A DNA stretch of 64,000 nucleotides from Cristatella mucedo. Taxonomy: Eukaryota; Bryozoa; Phylactolaemata; Cristatellidae. The stretch is from the NCBI GenBank assembly GCA_009760855.2, contig WPIO01000115.1, positions 1,100,501 through 1,164,500 on the forward strand. Reading direction: 5' to 3'. Shown here piece by piece: positions 1 through 10,905 of the stretch. Position 1 is the first letter of the stretch; every line of letters starts with the position of its first letter. The position numbers and the translations under genes were made by a program. A model generated the notes under the pieces. It had not been told where the DNA came from, searched no databases, and was given only the letters and a program-made list of their open reading frames with translations.

Positions 1-330
1 ATCGTTGCCGTGTAAACTTTCATGCGACCTGAAACAGCCAGAACGAGAGTTCGGGGCCGACTAAGACATGGCGTTGCTTCAAGCATTCATCCAACAGCGA
101 GCGGCGGCAGGCACGAATATAAAGAACGAACAGGGAGAGCACGGCCTAGCGTAGCAAGGAGCTTCGGCTTCAGTCTCAGTGAACGGCATGCGTCGTGGTT
201 GAATGTAGGTTTCCTTGGAGCAGCCGTTAGTGAATACCCACTCACTCGTTAAAGTTCTTGTTGGTTCTGTTCACTTTTTGTACATCTACTGCCAGGTATT
301 TAAGTTAGCATTTCAACGCTTATCACTAAA
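1..330. other. No recognisable feature
   Basis: I see no gene or known repeat here. The open frame at 22-252 has a composition and amino-acid make-up that I cannot tie to any family, and I treat it as chance. Confidence 0.4.
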
Positions 331-474
331 AAATAATAAATATAATTTTATTGTATAGCACCCCTAGAGAATTTAATCTCAATTCAGCCGCTTCACATAT
401 GCCTCGTGGCTCGAGCCCATGACCTCAGCGAGACCCTGGTCCTGGTGAGTGCCTTAACCGCTGGACAAAATTAT
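331..474 (-). mobile_element. tRNA-derived SINE with an L2-like 3' tail
   Basis: Read on the minus strand, the element starts with a tRNA-like head: an A-box-like GGTTAAGGCACTCACC at about 463-448, then a B-box-like GGGCTCGAGCC at about 419-409. It ends with a block that resembles the 3' end of LINE family A in this window: TTGAGATTAAATTCTCTAGG followed by GGTGCTATACAATAAA and an AT-rich tail with ATTTATTATT. SINEs commonly borrow the 3' end of the LINE that copies them, so mobilisation by an L2-type LINE is the inference. This copy differs from the SINE family found elsewhere in the window. Confidence 0.65.
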
Positions 475-597
475 GATTAGCTTCGATTCAATTCCCTACG
501 AGCATGATCTCGGTGAATAAACACCGACTTCTAAAGTCAGTTTATAATATGGTCACGATAAGCTGGGACTTTTGAACACAAAGACGCAAGTAAACGC

Positions 598-636
598 TCC
601 TTTTGCAGGAAATGTAAAGCGCCTAGAGAGAGAGAG

Positions 637-682
<46 letters not shown>

Positions 683-722
683 ATATCTCTAATGGCGCTT
701 TATCAAGTGCAATAATACTCTT
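598..722 (+). mobile_element. LINE family A, 3' end only, with an internal GA expansion
   Basis: This is the terminal 3' UTR of family A: TTTGCAG, AATGTAAAGCGCCTAGA and GGCGCTTTATCAAGTGCAAT. The short conserved hairpin between the two GCGC arms normally reads AGAAAGAGATTGAGTTCTCT. Here it has grown into a long (GA)n run. No coding part of the element precedes it. Confidence 0.7.
625..679. repeat. (GA)n microsatellite inside a LINE tail
   Basis: About 55 bp of AG dinucleotides with one interruption (GCG). It sits exactly where family A carries a short purine-rich hairpin arm, so it probably arose by slippage from that seed. Confidence 0.9.
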
Positions 723-1805
723 ATTATTCGCGCGGGCTAGTGCCTTGGACAGTGTACTTAGCTACATGTTGATCCTGTTCGCTCAATGTTATGAACGAGC
801 TACCCTCACCAGTTTAGATGGTGGCACGACGCACGCGACGCGTTAAAAGAAGCTAACAATATGCCGACAATAAAACATAGCTCCCAACATTCTGCACATA
901 AGGTCCGAAACAATACCGTACAAGTAAAAGCAAAGCGAAAGCCGGTCTTTTACAGCTCCTGCACCAGGGTAATTACTAGCTGATTCGAATAGTCGTTTGC
1001 AACAGCTTGCTCCAATCAGCGCACGAACACAGCTCACGCACAATAGCTCACGCGTACGAATTCACACTTAGAGGTGGCCTCACCGTCAGACAGGGCGTTG
1101 CTCCAACACAGCCACTGTGCTCCAGCGCAAGCGTTATATAGCAGCGAGGTCGTAAGTCGCAATGATTAAATCAAACGCAATGCTGCTCATAAGCCTCAGC
1201 TTATAACAAGAATCTAATAAGCGTCCAAACTCAGCGGCAACGCAATAAGCTCTTAATCGAGGCTCGGCTGACAAGCTAGTAGCTCATAATCGAATGCTGT
1301 TACACTATAGCGCCTTTGAATATGTCCGCCCTCGAGGGCATTTGGTAGCTCATCCTCGCACAGTATCTACGACTGCGTCAACTCCACTTGCTGCCTTCAC
1401 AAAGACGTTTCGGTTGCAAAGTCTAGCCGGTGGATTGGTTGACGCTGCTACTGAGCAGTAGTCGAGGGGGAGGCTCCAAAAAGTATCGCCAACTTAAAAA
1501 AATCCGAAATGTGTACATCATTCACAAAATACTTATGAATGCTATCCTATTATCTGATGGTTGATAGATGAATTGAACACGATAAGTAAAATCAATTGCT
1601 TAGACCTATTAGCACCGGCAGCAGTACGTGGAGCTCAACGATACGATTCTTTAAAAAAATGTTGGAAACCGAACATTTGTTTTCTGGCGGACCCATTAGG
1701 TGTCAGCTAATCAGCTAAATGTAGCGTCAGTTTAAAGTGTTAAATATTTTAAAACTTTTGAATAATGACTCGCTTCATTGCAGTGAACAGTTTGACTGTT
1801 AGTTG
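723..1805. other. Anonymous sequence
   Basis: No LINE, SINE or coding similarity recognised. The minus-strand open frame at 843-1043 (66 codons) is Cys- and Leu-rich and matches nothing I know. Confidence 0.4.
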
Positions 1806-2668
1806 GGAGTGCAAGTTGTACCTACGCTTTGATCCGTCTCAGCCTTCGAGCACCTCGATTTCTCTCAACTCACTTGTACTTGCGTAAAGTAGCCTAGGTC
1901 TTACCACTCAATTTTAATGGAACAGGATCGGAATATTCTTTCTCACGACTAATTCACAGTGGAGTTCCAGTTTAACGGGATGTAAAATAAGCTTCGGCAC
2001 ACCTTTTAAATGATACAGGCATGTGCAATCAGGCCACTAGAGCTTGTGCTAAACTTGGCAGCTCCACTTGTCTGTCATGAGCTTCCCAGTTGCCACGTCA
2101 GATCACTTCTCGCTGACCTAAACAGACTCTCAGTCAATCAACGGATTGATTTCAATGTTTTTTCGCTCCCTTTTAGGTCAATTCATTCTTTGGCTCCAGC
2201 CTATCTCTAAGATCTACTCCCCCACCAGGCCAGGATCGCAGCACCGGCTTTTCAGAATCCAACATTTTATCAATACCTTGTGCTAACCTCAAATCCTTTG
2301 GAGACCGTGCATTTAGTTCGTATACTCCCAAAGCGTGGAACTCCCTTCTGGCCTGAGTCAGAACATCCCCGACCTGACCACATTTAATAGGAACTTAAAA
2401 ACGCACCTATTTAAGACTGTAAAAAGTGGCTCCGTATCATTGTTAGTTCATGTGCCTATGCTTGCTGAGACTGTGCAAGATGCCATTATCTACACTTTCA
2501 TGCTGACCCAGTGCATGTTACCCCTAACCATTTTACTGATGTTGTTTATCAACGATGATATTAATCACCATTAAATCACGTTTCCTTCTGCAGCAAGTTT
2601 AAAGCACCTAGAAAGAGATTGATTTCTCTGAGCGTTCTTTACCAATTGCATTATTACAATAATCGCAA
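1806..2668 (+). mobile_element. LINE family A fragment (RT and C-terminal region, internally rearranged)
   Basis: The 5' part (1,806-1,890) matches the family A segment just after the YADD motif (TQLYLRFDPSQPSS-like reading). The next stretch, to about 2,010, is not recognisable. From 2,018 the C-terminal part of the polyprotein is readable, beginning at the ACAIR-LELV segment and running through VNQRIDF and the SLAPAYL region to the AWNSL block near 2,330. Stops and frameshifts are frequent. The 3' UTR with the CACCTAGAAAGAGATTGA hairpin ends near 2,668. This is an old, dead copy. Confidence 0.75.
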
Positions 2669-2691
2669 TAGAAAAAGCGTAAATCCGAGCG

Positions 2692-3990
2692 CTTCTTATC
2701 TCGCCTGGGCATCACTGGCACTGATCTGTAAAGGTTCAGGTCCTATCTCAGTGCGAGACTCTGGAGTATTGAAGTGAACTGAAAAAGATCATCCGAGGTA
2801 CCTCTGAAATATAGGTACCTCAGGGCTCTGTGCTGGGTCCGGTTCTTTTCACGGATTTTACTCTCCCTCTTGCCGAATTGATTGCCAAGCAAAATCTAGG
2901 CGTTCACTTCGACGTAGCGACACTCAGTTGTATCTTTGCTTTGATCAGTCCCTGCCCTCAAGTACCTCAAATTCTCTCAACTCACTTGCTGGAAATATTA
3001 ATGACATCCACACATGGATGGCTGCAAATCTTTTTTAAGTAAACGGTGATAAAACTAGCTTACTAGGTATGGGCAAACCCAGTGTTATTCACAAATTGAA
3101 AAGACTGCCTCTCAAAATTGGCTCTGCCAGCATATCTCCTGTTGAATCACCTCAAAATCTAGGTGTCATGTTCCAAAGTGACCTCTCGTTGGACGACTCC
3201 GCAGTCATATCTGCCTAATTTCAGCTATATAACATTGCTAAAATTTGGGCTTGCTTAAGTAAGGATACCACGTTTAAGTTGGTCCGTGTTTCGTGACATC
3301 CCGTCTCGACTTCTGCAACTTTCCTCTAACTGGCCTACCGGCATGTGCGATCAGGTGATTGCAGCTGGTGCAAAACCCTGCAGCTAGGCGTTTCTTTCTA
3401 GTGCGTTGCAGTTGCCACATCACACCACTTCTCCCCGATCCGCAATGGCTCTCAGTCAAGCAACGTATTGACTTCAAGGTTTCGTCGCTCACTTTTAGGC
3501 ACCTTCATTCTCTAGCTCTGGCCTACCTCTCAGATGTACTTCCCCACCAGACCAAGCATCGTACCACCCACTTTTCGGAATCCAACAGTTTACCGATACC
3601 TCGTACAAACGTTAAATCCTTTGGAGACTGGGCATTTAGTTTGAATGCTCCCAAAGCCTGGAAGTCCCTCTTGATTTGCGTCAGAACATCTCCATACCCT
3701 ACCATTAAAAAAAAATTTAAAACGCACTTTTTAGCACAGAATTTAGTGGGTCCCTGTGATTCGTTATTAATGTGCCTATGCGTGCTGACACTGTGCATGC
3801 TGCCACTAACCACATTTGCAGGCTGAATCTGTGCATGCTAACCCTAACCATGTTTTTCAGGATTTTCGTCTATCAAGCATAATATTACTCACCATTCAAT
3901 TGCATTTCCCTGTGCAGCCAATGTAAAGCGCCTAGAAAGAGATTGAGTTCTCTAAGGGAACTTTATCAAGTGCATTATTCTCATTCATGT
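2692..3990 (+). mobile_element. LINE family A fragment, 5'-truncated, decayed RT to 3' end
   Basis: It starts inside the RT domain at the SRLGITGT segment (about 2,700). It continues through the PQGSVLGP-type block (near 2,815), a damaged catalytic region, the conserved C-terminal domain (open frame 3,359-3,826, including LSVKQRIDFKVSSLTFRHLH), and a 3' UTR ending in the CGCCTAGAAAGAGATTGAGT hairpin and a short tail near 3,990. Several frameshifts and stops rule out activity. It follows directly on another family A copy in the same orientation. Confidence 0.8.
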
Positions 3991-4104
3991 TATTAAAACC
4001 CAATGGCCTTGGATGAAGCCTATTCCCTGCCGGTCGTAGCAACCCGCAGCCAATGGCTATCCAAAGTTACAACTCCTCATTTACATGCTTTGAATACGTT
4101 GGCA

Positions 4105-4746
4105 CCCAGGCCATGTTAGCTGGGCTACCAAAGAAAGCTATTATGCCACTACAGCGGACTATGAATATGGCTGCAAGGCTGGTCTTCAAGGCCCAGCGGT
4201 TTGAGCACGTGTCACCTCTGCTGACAGAGCTAGGATGGTTGCCGGTTGAGCAAAGGATACAGAGCAAAGTTCTTGAGCTGACCCACAAGGCCCGCCACGG
4301 CTTGGCTCCTTCGTAACTAGCTGAACTGCTGCATCAGTTCCAGCCTGTTCGCGCCCTCAGGTCCTAAATGGACATTAATTAGCTGTCCCATTCCTCCGCT
4401 TAAAGACAGTTGGCGACAGAAGCTTTAGCTCTGCTGGTCCTAGACTGTGGAACTCGCTTCCACAATTCTTACGCAACGACATCTACTCTCCAACTGCCGA
4501 CTATGGCACATCTTTATCAGCGGTCCTGAACTGCTACTTCTATGCTACTCACTACCTCAACTGCTCTCCTAACTCTGCTATGCTTCCCACTTTCTCTTTG
4601 TTGCGTGAGACGAAGTCTGTTGGGTACCGAATGCGTACCGAAAGCCGCTTAGGCTGTGAGTGTGCAATACAAAACTCTCCTGCGTAACGCCCACATGGTG
4701 TTTATGACTTTGTGGAGTTGCTGACGGAGATACATTACATTACATA
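4105..4746 (+). mobile_element. LINE family B fragment, C-terminal domain and 3' end
   Basis: Read in the plus strand this gives the C-terminal domain of family B (LAGLPKKAIMPLQRTMNMAA, then LPVEQRIQSKVL). It continues to the LWNSL-type block and the 3' UTR with GACGGAGATACATTACATTA. A TAA stop interrupts the frame at about 4,315. The upstream EN and RT are absent, so this is a typical 5'-truncated insertion. Confidence 0.85.
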
Positions 4747-4861
4747 AAATGACGGCTATAATGTGGTAACGGTCAATGGTTTGGCCAATATCAGATCTGT
4801 TAACATGGCCGAACGTGAGGTAACTAGAGGTCACTGGGGCTCTTAGGTAAAGTAAGGGAGG

Positions 4862-4908
4862 TAATGTAATGTAATGTGATGTAATGTAATGTAATGTAAT
4901 GTAATGTA
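4862..4908. repeat. (TAATG)n pentamer tail of LINE B
   Basis: Nine or so copies of the pentamer (one variant unit), ending in the conserved TATCTCCGTCAGTAACTCC of family B. This is the microsatellite-like LINE tail that distinguishes B from A. Confidence 0.9.
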
Positions 4909-5180
4909 TCTCCGTCAGTAACTCCACAAAGTCATAAAGATCATGTGGGCGTTACGCAGGAGAGTTTTGTATAGCACACTCACAGCCTAAGCGGCTTTCG
5001 GTACGCATTCGGTACCCAACAGACTTCGTCTCACGCAACAAAGAGAAAGTGGGAAGCATAGCAGAGCTAGAAGAGCAGTAGAGGTAGTGAGTAGGATAGA
5101 AGTAGCAGTTCTGGACCGCTGAAAAAGATGTGCCATATTCGGCAGTTGGGGAGTAGATGTCGTTGCTTAAGAAAGGTAAC
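4862..5180 (-). mobile_element. LINE family B 3' end, inverted relative to its neighbour
   Basis: The same 3' end as at 4,450-4,746 but on the other strand. It starts with the expanded (ATTAC)n tail at 4,862 and is lost at about 5,180. With its neighbour it forms an inverted repeat with arms of about 300 bp and a spacer of about 115 bp. Confidence 0.85.
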
Positions 5181-6261
5181 CGACAACGTCGGGGCGTAGG
5201 ACACTCCCGGTCTGGCCGAGTAATGCACCTGGATGGTGAAAGCGTGCTCCGGCGATGCGGTTTCGCACTCGAGGCAACGACTACCTAAGTCTAGAGTGGA
5301 GCTGGATGTTACCCTCGTTGTTGTCGTTGTATATTCCGCATCGCCCTTGTAGCATGGTCGTGCCTTCCCCCTGCACGCTGACTTCTTTCGGCGGAAGCTC
5401 CCGACTGTGGAAGAAGTCTCCTACTATCCATAAATTTATCTTATAGCCTGATTTCAGACGGTGTGTTTGAATTGTTGGAACTGAGTCGGTACAACGGGGG
5501 ACTAGAGAAGCCGACTGAACAACTAATGCGTTTGTTCGCCATTGTGACGTCGTCTTGGACCCATATAGTTTACTTTTTGTAGGACCCTCCTTGTACATTT
5601 GTTTTATTCTTCTGTTGTTGGCGCATGAGATATTGTAAAGAGTGTAACCTGACGGCCGCTCGTCTAACCCTAGCTCACCCATGGAACCCAGCAAAGCTTT
5701 AACGTCGATAGGTTGACATTGGCTCCCTTACACAAAGTGACTACCGTTGGTCAACTAGACCATTGTTAGGTATAACGTATCATTGAATTACTACCGCCGG
5801 GGCCATGGTAACTAAAGATTCCATTACCTCTGCATCACCTGAATCCTGGGAAAGCTGATATGTTTGCTGGAGCAGCCCTGAAACGCCCGGCCAGATCACG
5901 ATCAGCGGTGCTACTGGCGGCCGATCAGCAGCTCAGTAACTTAAATAGAACTAGTGCGTCGTATAATGAGTCCATTGTATCCAAGTTCGGTTTTGATTAA
6001 CATCTATAGAAATGGAGGCGATTCCAATTTCCTCTTCAGGCCATTTACAGCTTGAGATTGGTAAGGGAAACTCGAGTCTGATGACGGATCCTGCGGCCCA
6101 CGTCTGACTGGCTGGCTTGACTCTGGCAATAATAATCGCTTTCGTAGATAGGTTTTAATAATATTGTATAAGTGTTTTTCAAGGATAAAGAATCCGTCAA
6201 GATGTTTGAGCGATGCACGAGATTGTCGTTTTGTATAGCTTTATGGTGTTATTTGACCTTC
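5181..6261. other. Anonymous sequence with a 137-codon open frame
   Basis: No known repeat recognised. The longest frame is minus-strand 5,281-5,694 (137 codons). It has no signal peptide, membrane segment or motif that I can name, and nothing around it supports a gene. Confidence 0.35.
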
Positions 6262-7060
6262 GAAATCGGCAATGCCAGCATTTCTCGTCTTAAATATACA
6301 TAAAATCTAGGTTTTATATTCTAAAGTGACCTTTCATTGAATGACGATCGGCTCCACAGTCAAATCGGCTGACTTTCAGCTACATAACATTGCTAGGATT
6401 TGGGCTTGTTGAGGCAGGATACCGAATAAAAATCGGTCCGTGCATTTGTGACACTTTGACGTGACTCTTGTAGTTAACTGCTTGCTGGCATACTGGGCTG
6501 TGCACTCAGGTGCAGCCAGTGCAAGTCTCTGCAGCTTGGCTTGTCTATCGTGAGGTTTGCACTTGCCTCATCATGCCACCTCTAGCTGACGGTTTTGTCC
6601 CTCAAGTTTAGATTATTTCATTCTTTGGCTTCAGCCTACCTATCAGGTCTTTTCCCCATCGTTCCGCCTGCTTTTTGGCAACTAACTGTATACCTATACC
6701 ACATAAAAAACTCAAGTTGTTTTGAGTACATGCCTTTAGCTTGTTGGCTCCCAATGCCTGGAACTCACTCCCGACCTCCGTCATGCCATCTAATGACCTG
6801 CCCGCATTTCAAACGAAACAAAAACGTGTCTATTTATGACAGAATTTAGTGGGTCCATGTGATTCGTTCTTTATGTGCTTATACCTGCTGCCACTGTTGC
6901 ACATTGGCACTAAACACACGTGCACGTTCACCTTATGCATGTTACCTCTAACCATGTTATTCTTGTCGTCTATTGATCTTTCTTCCTTTGGAGCAATGGT
7001 AAAGTGCTAGAAAGAGATTGATTTATCTTGGGGCGCTTTATCAAATGTATCATTATCATT
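6262..7060 (+). mobile_element. LINE family A fragment, strongly decayed
   Basis: The family A segment beginning at KIGSASIS (6,262) can be followed at nucleotide level through the FQSDLS-type region, the tract equivalent to CNSLLTGLPACAIR, part of the SLASAYLSG block, and the 3' UTR (GTGGGTCCATGTGATTCGTT near 6,850, hairpin near 7,010). There are many small deletions and it is clearly old. Confidence 0.7.
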
Positions 7061-7439
7061 CCTTAACGACCGAATTATATGTCTGCATTCAATATCTTGC
7101 TTACGTTAAATCTGCGATAATATTGATCCGGTCAACTAAAAAGTTGGGAATTTACGATTGGTTGCACATACTAATTATTTAATCCATCTTAAGTTAAGGT
7201 TGACCACTTTATATAGACTTATTTTGGTGGTAATCTGGATTTTACTAGTTTAAAACGCGTTATGATAATGCTGCAGATTTATCAGTCAAATCTTGTGAAT
7301 ATGCTAATAATGATCTAATGCAAGTTACACTTGAGGTATAATTTACTGAGAATGTGCTTCAAAGTTGTGTGACAGTAAACAGGTCACTCGGGTCTGTATG
7401 TGAATCATTTGCAAGCTCTCCATCGTCACACTAGACCAC
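7061..7439. other. AT-rich anonymous sequence
   Basis: Nothing recognised. The stretch is AT-rich and lies between an A tail and a B fragment. It may be host DNA or another scrap of the AT-rich element seen from 12 kb on. Confidence 0.35.
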
Positions 7440-8226
7440 TGTCGCTGGCTATGAGCATAACTACAAGGCTAGTTTTCAAATCCTAGAGGTTTGATCTCGT
7501 GACCCCTTTGCTAAAAGAGCTAGCATGGCTGCCGGTTGATTAACAAATGCAGAGAAAAAGTTATTCAGCTCACCCACAAGGCCTGCCATGGCTTGGCTCC
7601 TCCACAAGTAGCTTAACTACTGCATCACTTTCAGTCTTTTCCTGCCCTCATGTCTTGTATTAACAGTAGATTAGCTATTTTGTTCCTGCACTTCAAGACC
7701 ATTGGCGACACCCCATTTAGCTCTGCAGGTCCTGGACTGTCAAACTCCCTCTTCCATTATTCTTAGGCAATGACAAATGCACTTTCGCTGCCGGCTATCG
7801 CTAATCTTTACCAACAGTCCTGATATGCTACTTCGGCAGCTAGGCACTACCGCCTCAATTATTCTCCTGACTCTGCTTTACTTCTGACTTTCTCTTGGTT
7901 GCCTGATATTAAGTCTGTGAATTACGGAATGCATTCTGAAAGCCATTGAAATTTATAAATTATAGGCGATTAAAAAGCCTCTTTTGCATAGCTACAGAAG
8001 AGCCTTTACGGATATCAACACCACTTGCTGCAGCGATAAAGAATACCCCATCGCAGGAATTGAACCCAAAACTCCGGGAACGAGGTCGTGAAAGCAACCA
8101 CCTTACCTAATGTGCAATCACGGCTAACATATGCTGTGAGTGCATTATGCAAAAGCTTCCTGTGGAACACCTTCACAGTCTTTTTGGCTTTTTGCAGTTA
8201 CAAACGGAGATGCATTACACTATGTT
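7440..8226 (+). mobile_element. LINE family B fragment split by a SINE
   Basis: The C-terminal coding region and 3' UTR of family B, strongly mutated: the LPVEQRIQ segment near 7,530, then LAVPFLRLKT-like sequence near 7,670. The 3' UTR is interrupted at about 7,964 by a SINE and resumes at about 8,129 with ATGCTGTGAGTGCATTATGC, ending at the ACGGAGATGCATTACA tail. Confidence 0.75.
7965..8128 (-). mobile_element. tRNA-derived SINE (main family), copy 1
   Basis: On the minus strand it has the A-box region CACATTAGGTAAGG and B-box GGGTTCAATTCC, then GATGGGGTATTCTTTATCGC, the GGTGTTGATATCCGTAAAGG block and AAGAGGC. It is inserted in the 3' UTR of a LINE B copy, which continues on both sides. 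Confidence 0.8.
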
Positions 8227-8504
8227 ATACCTCAGTCTTTAACAAAGCTTGAGGATGCTTCGGCTTCGGTAGCGATGAAAAGTCTAAAGCTTGGCTAATT
8301 CTGACCACATTGACTTAAAATTAGGAAAATTTGCTTTGATCGGCCTGTTCCATTCTGTGGTCACCACAGTTGGGTTGTATGTCCAGTATATATTGCACCA
8401 ATGCCCTGGAACGTCATGCCCTACATCGTTTCTGGTAATAATTAGGTAAACTCGTTGAAAAAAATGTCCCATTACGTGCAAAGCTGCATGTACTGTAATG
8501 AAAT
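8227..8504. other. Spacer between two convergent LINE B tails
   Basis: About 280 bp with no recognised content. The small minus frame at 8,284-8,481 has no support as a gene. Confidence 0.35.
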
Positions 8505-8910
8505 GTAATGTATCTCCTTCAGTAACTACACAAAGTTATAAAGACCATGTGGGTGTTACGCAGGAGAGTTTTGTATAGCTCGCTCACAGCCTAAACAGCT
8601 TTCGGTACTCATTCGGTACCCAACAGATTTCGTCTCACACAACAAAGAGAAAGTGGGAAGCATACCAGAGTTAGGAGAGCAGTTGAGGTAGTAAGTAGCA
8701 TGGAAGAAGCACTTCAGGACCGCTGAAAAAGATGTGCCATAGTCGGCAGTTGGATAGTAGATGTCGTTGCATAATAATTGTGGAAGCGAGTTCCACAGTC
8801 TAGGACCTGCAGAGCTAAAGCTTCTGTCACCAACTGTCTTTAAGCGAAGGAATGGGACAGCTAATTTATTTTCCACACAGGACGTAAGGGCGTGAACAGG
8901 TTGAAACTGA
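8505..8910 (-). mobile_element. LINE family B, 3' part of an interrupted copy
   Basis: This covers the LAVPFLRLKTVGDRSFSSAG block (minus frame 8,556-8,876), the 3' UTR and the TAATG tail. Its 5' part lies at 10,906-11,975. The break is in the LHQFQPVR segment: the sequence stops at GTTGAAACTGAT next to the (ATT)n tail of a nested A element. Confidence 0.9.
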
Positions 8911-10905
8911 TAATAATAATAATAATATTAATTCACTTGATAAAGCACCCTCAGAGAACTCCATCTCTCTCTAGGCGCTATACATTTGCAGTATAGTGAT
9001 ATGCAATTGAATGGTAAATTAAATCTTGCGTGAAAAACAAACGAGATGAATAATATGGTTAGGGGTGACATGCACATGGTCAGCATGTAAATGTGGTTAG
9101 TGGCAGCATGCACAGTGTCAGCACACATAAGCACATCTAAGACGAATCACAGGGACCCACTAAATGCTGTCCTAAATAGGTGTGTTTTTAGGTTCCTTTT
9201 AAATGGTCAGGTCAGGGGATATTCTGACACAGGTCGGGAGGGAGTTCCAGGCTTTGGGAGCGTATGAACTAGATGCACGGTTTCCAAAGGATTTCAGGTT
9301 TGTATGAGGTATTTCTAGACTGTTGGATTCCGAAAAGCGGGTGGCACGATGCTTTGCCTGATGGGGTAGTATCTCTGACAGATAGGCTGGAGCCGTAGAA
9401 TGAAGGGGCCTAAAAGTGAGCGAAAAAACCTTGAAGTCAATCCGTTGCTTGACTGGTAGCCAATGCAGGTCGGCGAGAAGTGGAGTAATGTGGCAACTGC
9501 GACGCTCACGACAGACAAGCCTAGCTGCAGAGTTTTGCACAAGCTGCAATCGCCTGATCGCACATGCTGGTAGGCCAGTAAGCAGTGAGTTGCAGAAGTC
9601 GAGACGGGATGTCACGAATGCATGAAACAACTTGAACGTGGTATCTTTATCTAAACAAGCCTGAATTTTAGCAATGTTATGAAGCTGAAAATAGGCATAT
9701 TTGACTGTGGAGCTGATGTGGTCGTCTAACGAACGGTCGCTTTGGAATATGACACCTAGATTCCGAGCTGATTCGATAGGAGATATGCTGGCAGTGCCAA
9801 TTTTGAGAGTCAGCCTTTCCAATCTCTGGATCACACTGTGCTTGCCCATAACTAGTAAGTTAGTTTTATCAGCGTTAAGTTTTAGAAAATTTGCTGCCAT
9901 CCATGTGCGGATGTCATCAATGCATGCAGCTAGTGAGTTGAAAGAATTTGAAGTGCTCGAAGGCTTGGAGGGATCAAAGCAATGGTACAACTGTGTGTCA
10001 TCCGCATGGAAGTGAAAGCCTAGATTGTGCTTGGCAATCACATCAGCAAGAGGCAGAGTATAAACCGTGTAAATAACCGGCCCTAGCACTGAGCCCTGAG
10101 GTACTCCATCTTTCAGAGGTACTCCAGATGATCTGCGTCCATTCACGTCAATACTCTGGAGTCTCCCACTGAGATATGACCTGAACCACTGCAGAGCAGT
10201 GCCAGTGATGCCCAGGCGAGATGAGAGGCGCTCTAGAAGAACTTTGTGATCGATGGTATCAAAAGCTGCCGAAAGATCAAGCAAAGCAAGAAGAGACACT
10301 CTACCCATGTCTGCATTCCTTAGTAGGTCGTGGTATACCCGAAGCAATGCTGACTCTGTGGAGTGATTAGCTCTAAAGCCAGACTGGAACTTACTAGCAA
10401 GGTGTGAGGTTTCGATATACGAGTTTAGCTGGTCTGCCACGACCCGTTCGAGTGTCATTGATAGGAATGGTAGAAGGGAAACTGGGCGGTAGTTGCTCAA
10501 GTTCTCTTGGTCAAGTGCTTTCTTGAGAAGTGGCCTGACTACAGCTTTTTTGAAAGGTGCTGGGACATGACCTGAGGCTAATGACATATTTATTATGTTA
10601 GTTATGCATTGCAGCAGCAGATCAATGCAACGTAGGAGCAGGACAGTGGGAATAGGGTCTAGAGGACTTGTTGTCTTCTTTGATTGAGATACGAACTTTA
10701 GGACTAGATCACTAGTGACCTGCTTAAATGCAGACATTGAGGTGCAGCCAGGAACCGAGGATAAGCATTCTAGTGGGGAGGTTGTCATCGCAGGGATGGA
10801 TTCCATGATCCTGTCTATCTTCTGCACCAAGAATCGAGAGAAGCGATCGGCTAGATCATCATTAGGATCATCAGGTAAGGAGCTAATCTGGGACCGGTTA
10901 AAGAT
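8911..10905 (-). mobile_element. LINE family A, 5'-truncated copy nested in LINE B
   Basis: The element runs on the minus strand from about 10,905 to its (ATT)n tail at 8,911-8,930. Both flanks are family B sequence that would be continuous without it (GCTGAACTGCTGCATC on one side, CAGTTTCAACCTG on the other). The 5' end lies within the linker between EN and RT (RSQISSLPDDP-like), so there is no endonuclease. This is a textbook 5'-truncated target-primed insertion. Confidence 0.9.
9199..10830 (-). pseudogene. Reverse transcriptase part of LINE A polyprotein
   Basis: A 543-codon open stretch of a CR1/L2-type ORF2 protein, which copies element RNA into DNA at the target site. Visible RT blocks in order are [36 protein letters not shown] and the catalytic block FHFHADDTQLY. 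Then come the thumb region and the C-terminal domain with LHWLPVKQRIDFKV and SYAPKAWNSLP. The catalytic motif is HADD where family members have YADD, and the frame ends early in the last 30 or so residues (after SPDLTI). The protein lacks its endonuclease because the copy is 5'-truncated. It is almost free of stops, so the insertion is fairly young, but it is not functional on its own. Confidence 0.88.

Noticed and set aside
4860-4910. Regularly spaced direct repeats suggesting a CRISPR array
   Set aside because: It is a pentamer LINE tail without spacers, and the window is eukaryotic.
9315-9625. Overlapping open frames opposite or in other frames of LINE A (for example 9,315-9,563 minus and 9,416-9,625 plus)
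   Set aside because: They recur at the same place in every A copy (also near 14,400 and 18,030) because they are shadows of the C-terminal domain coding sequence.
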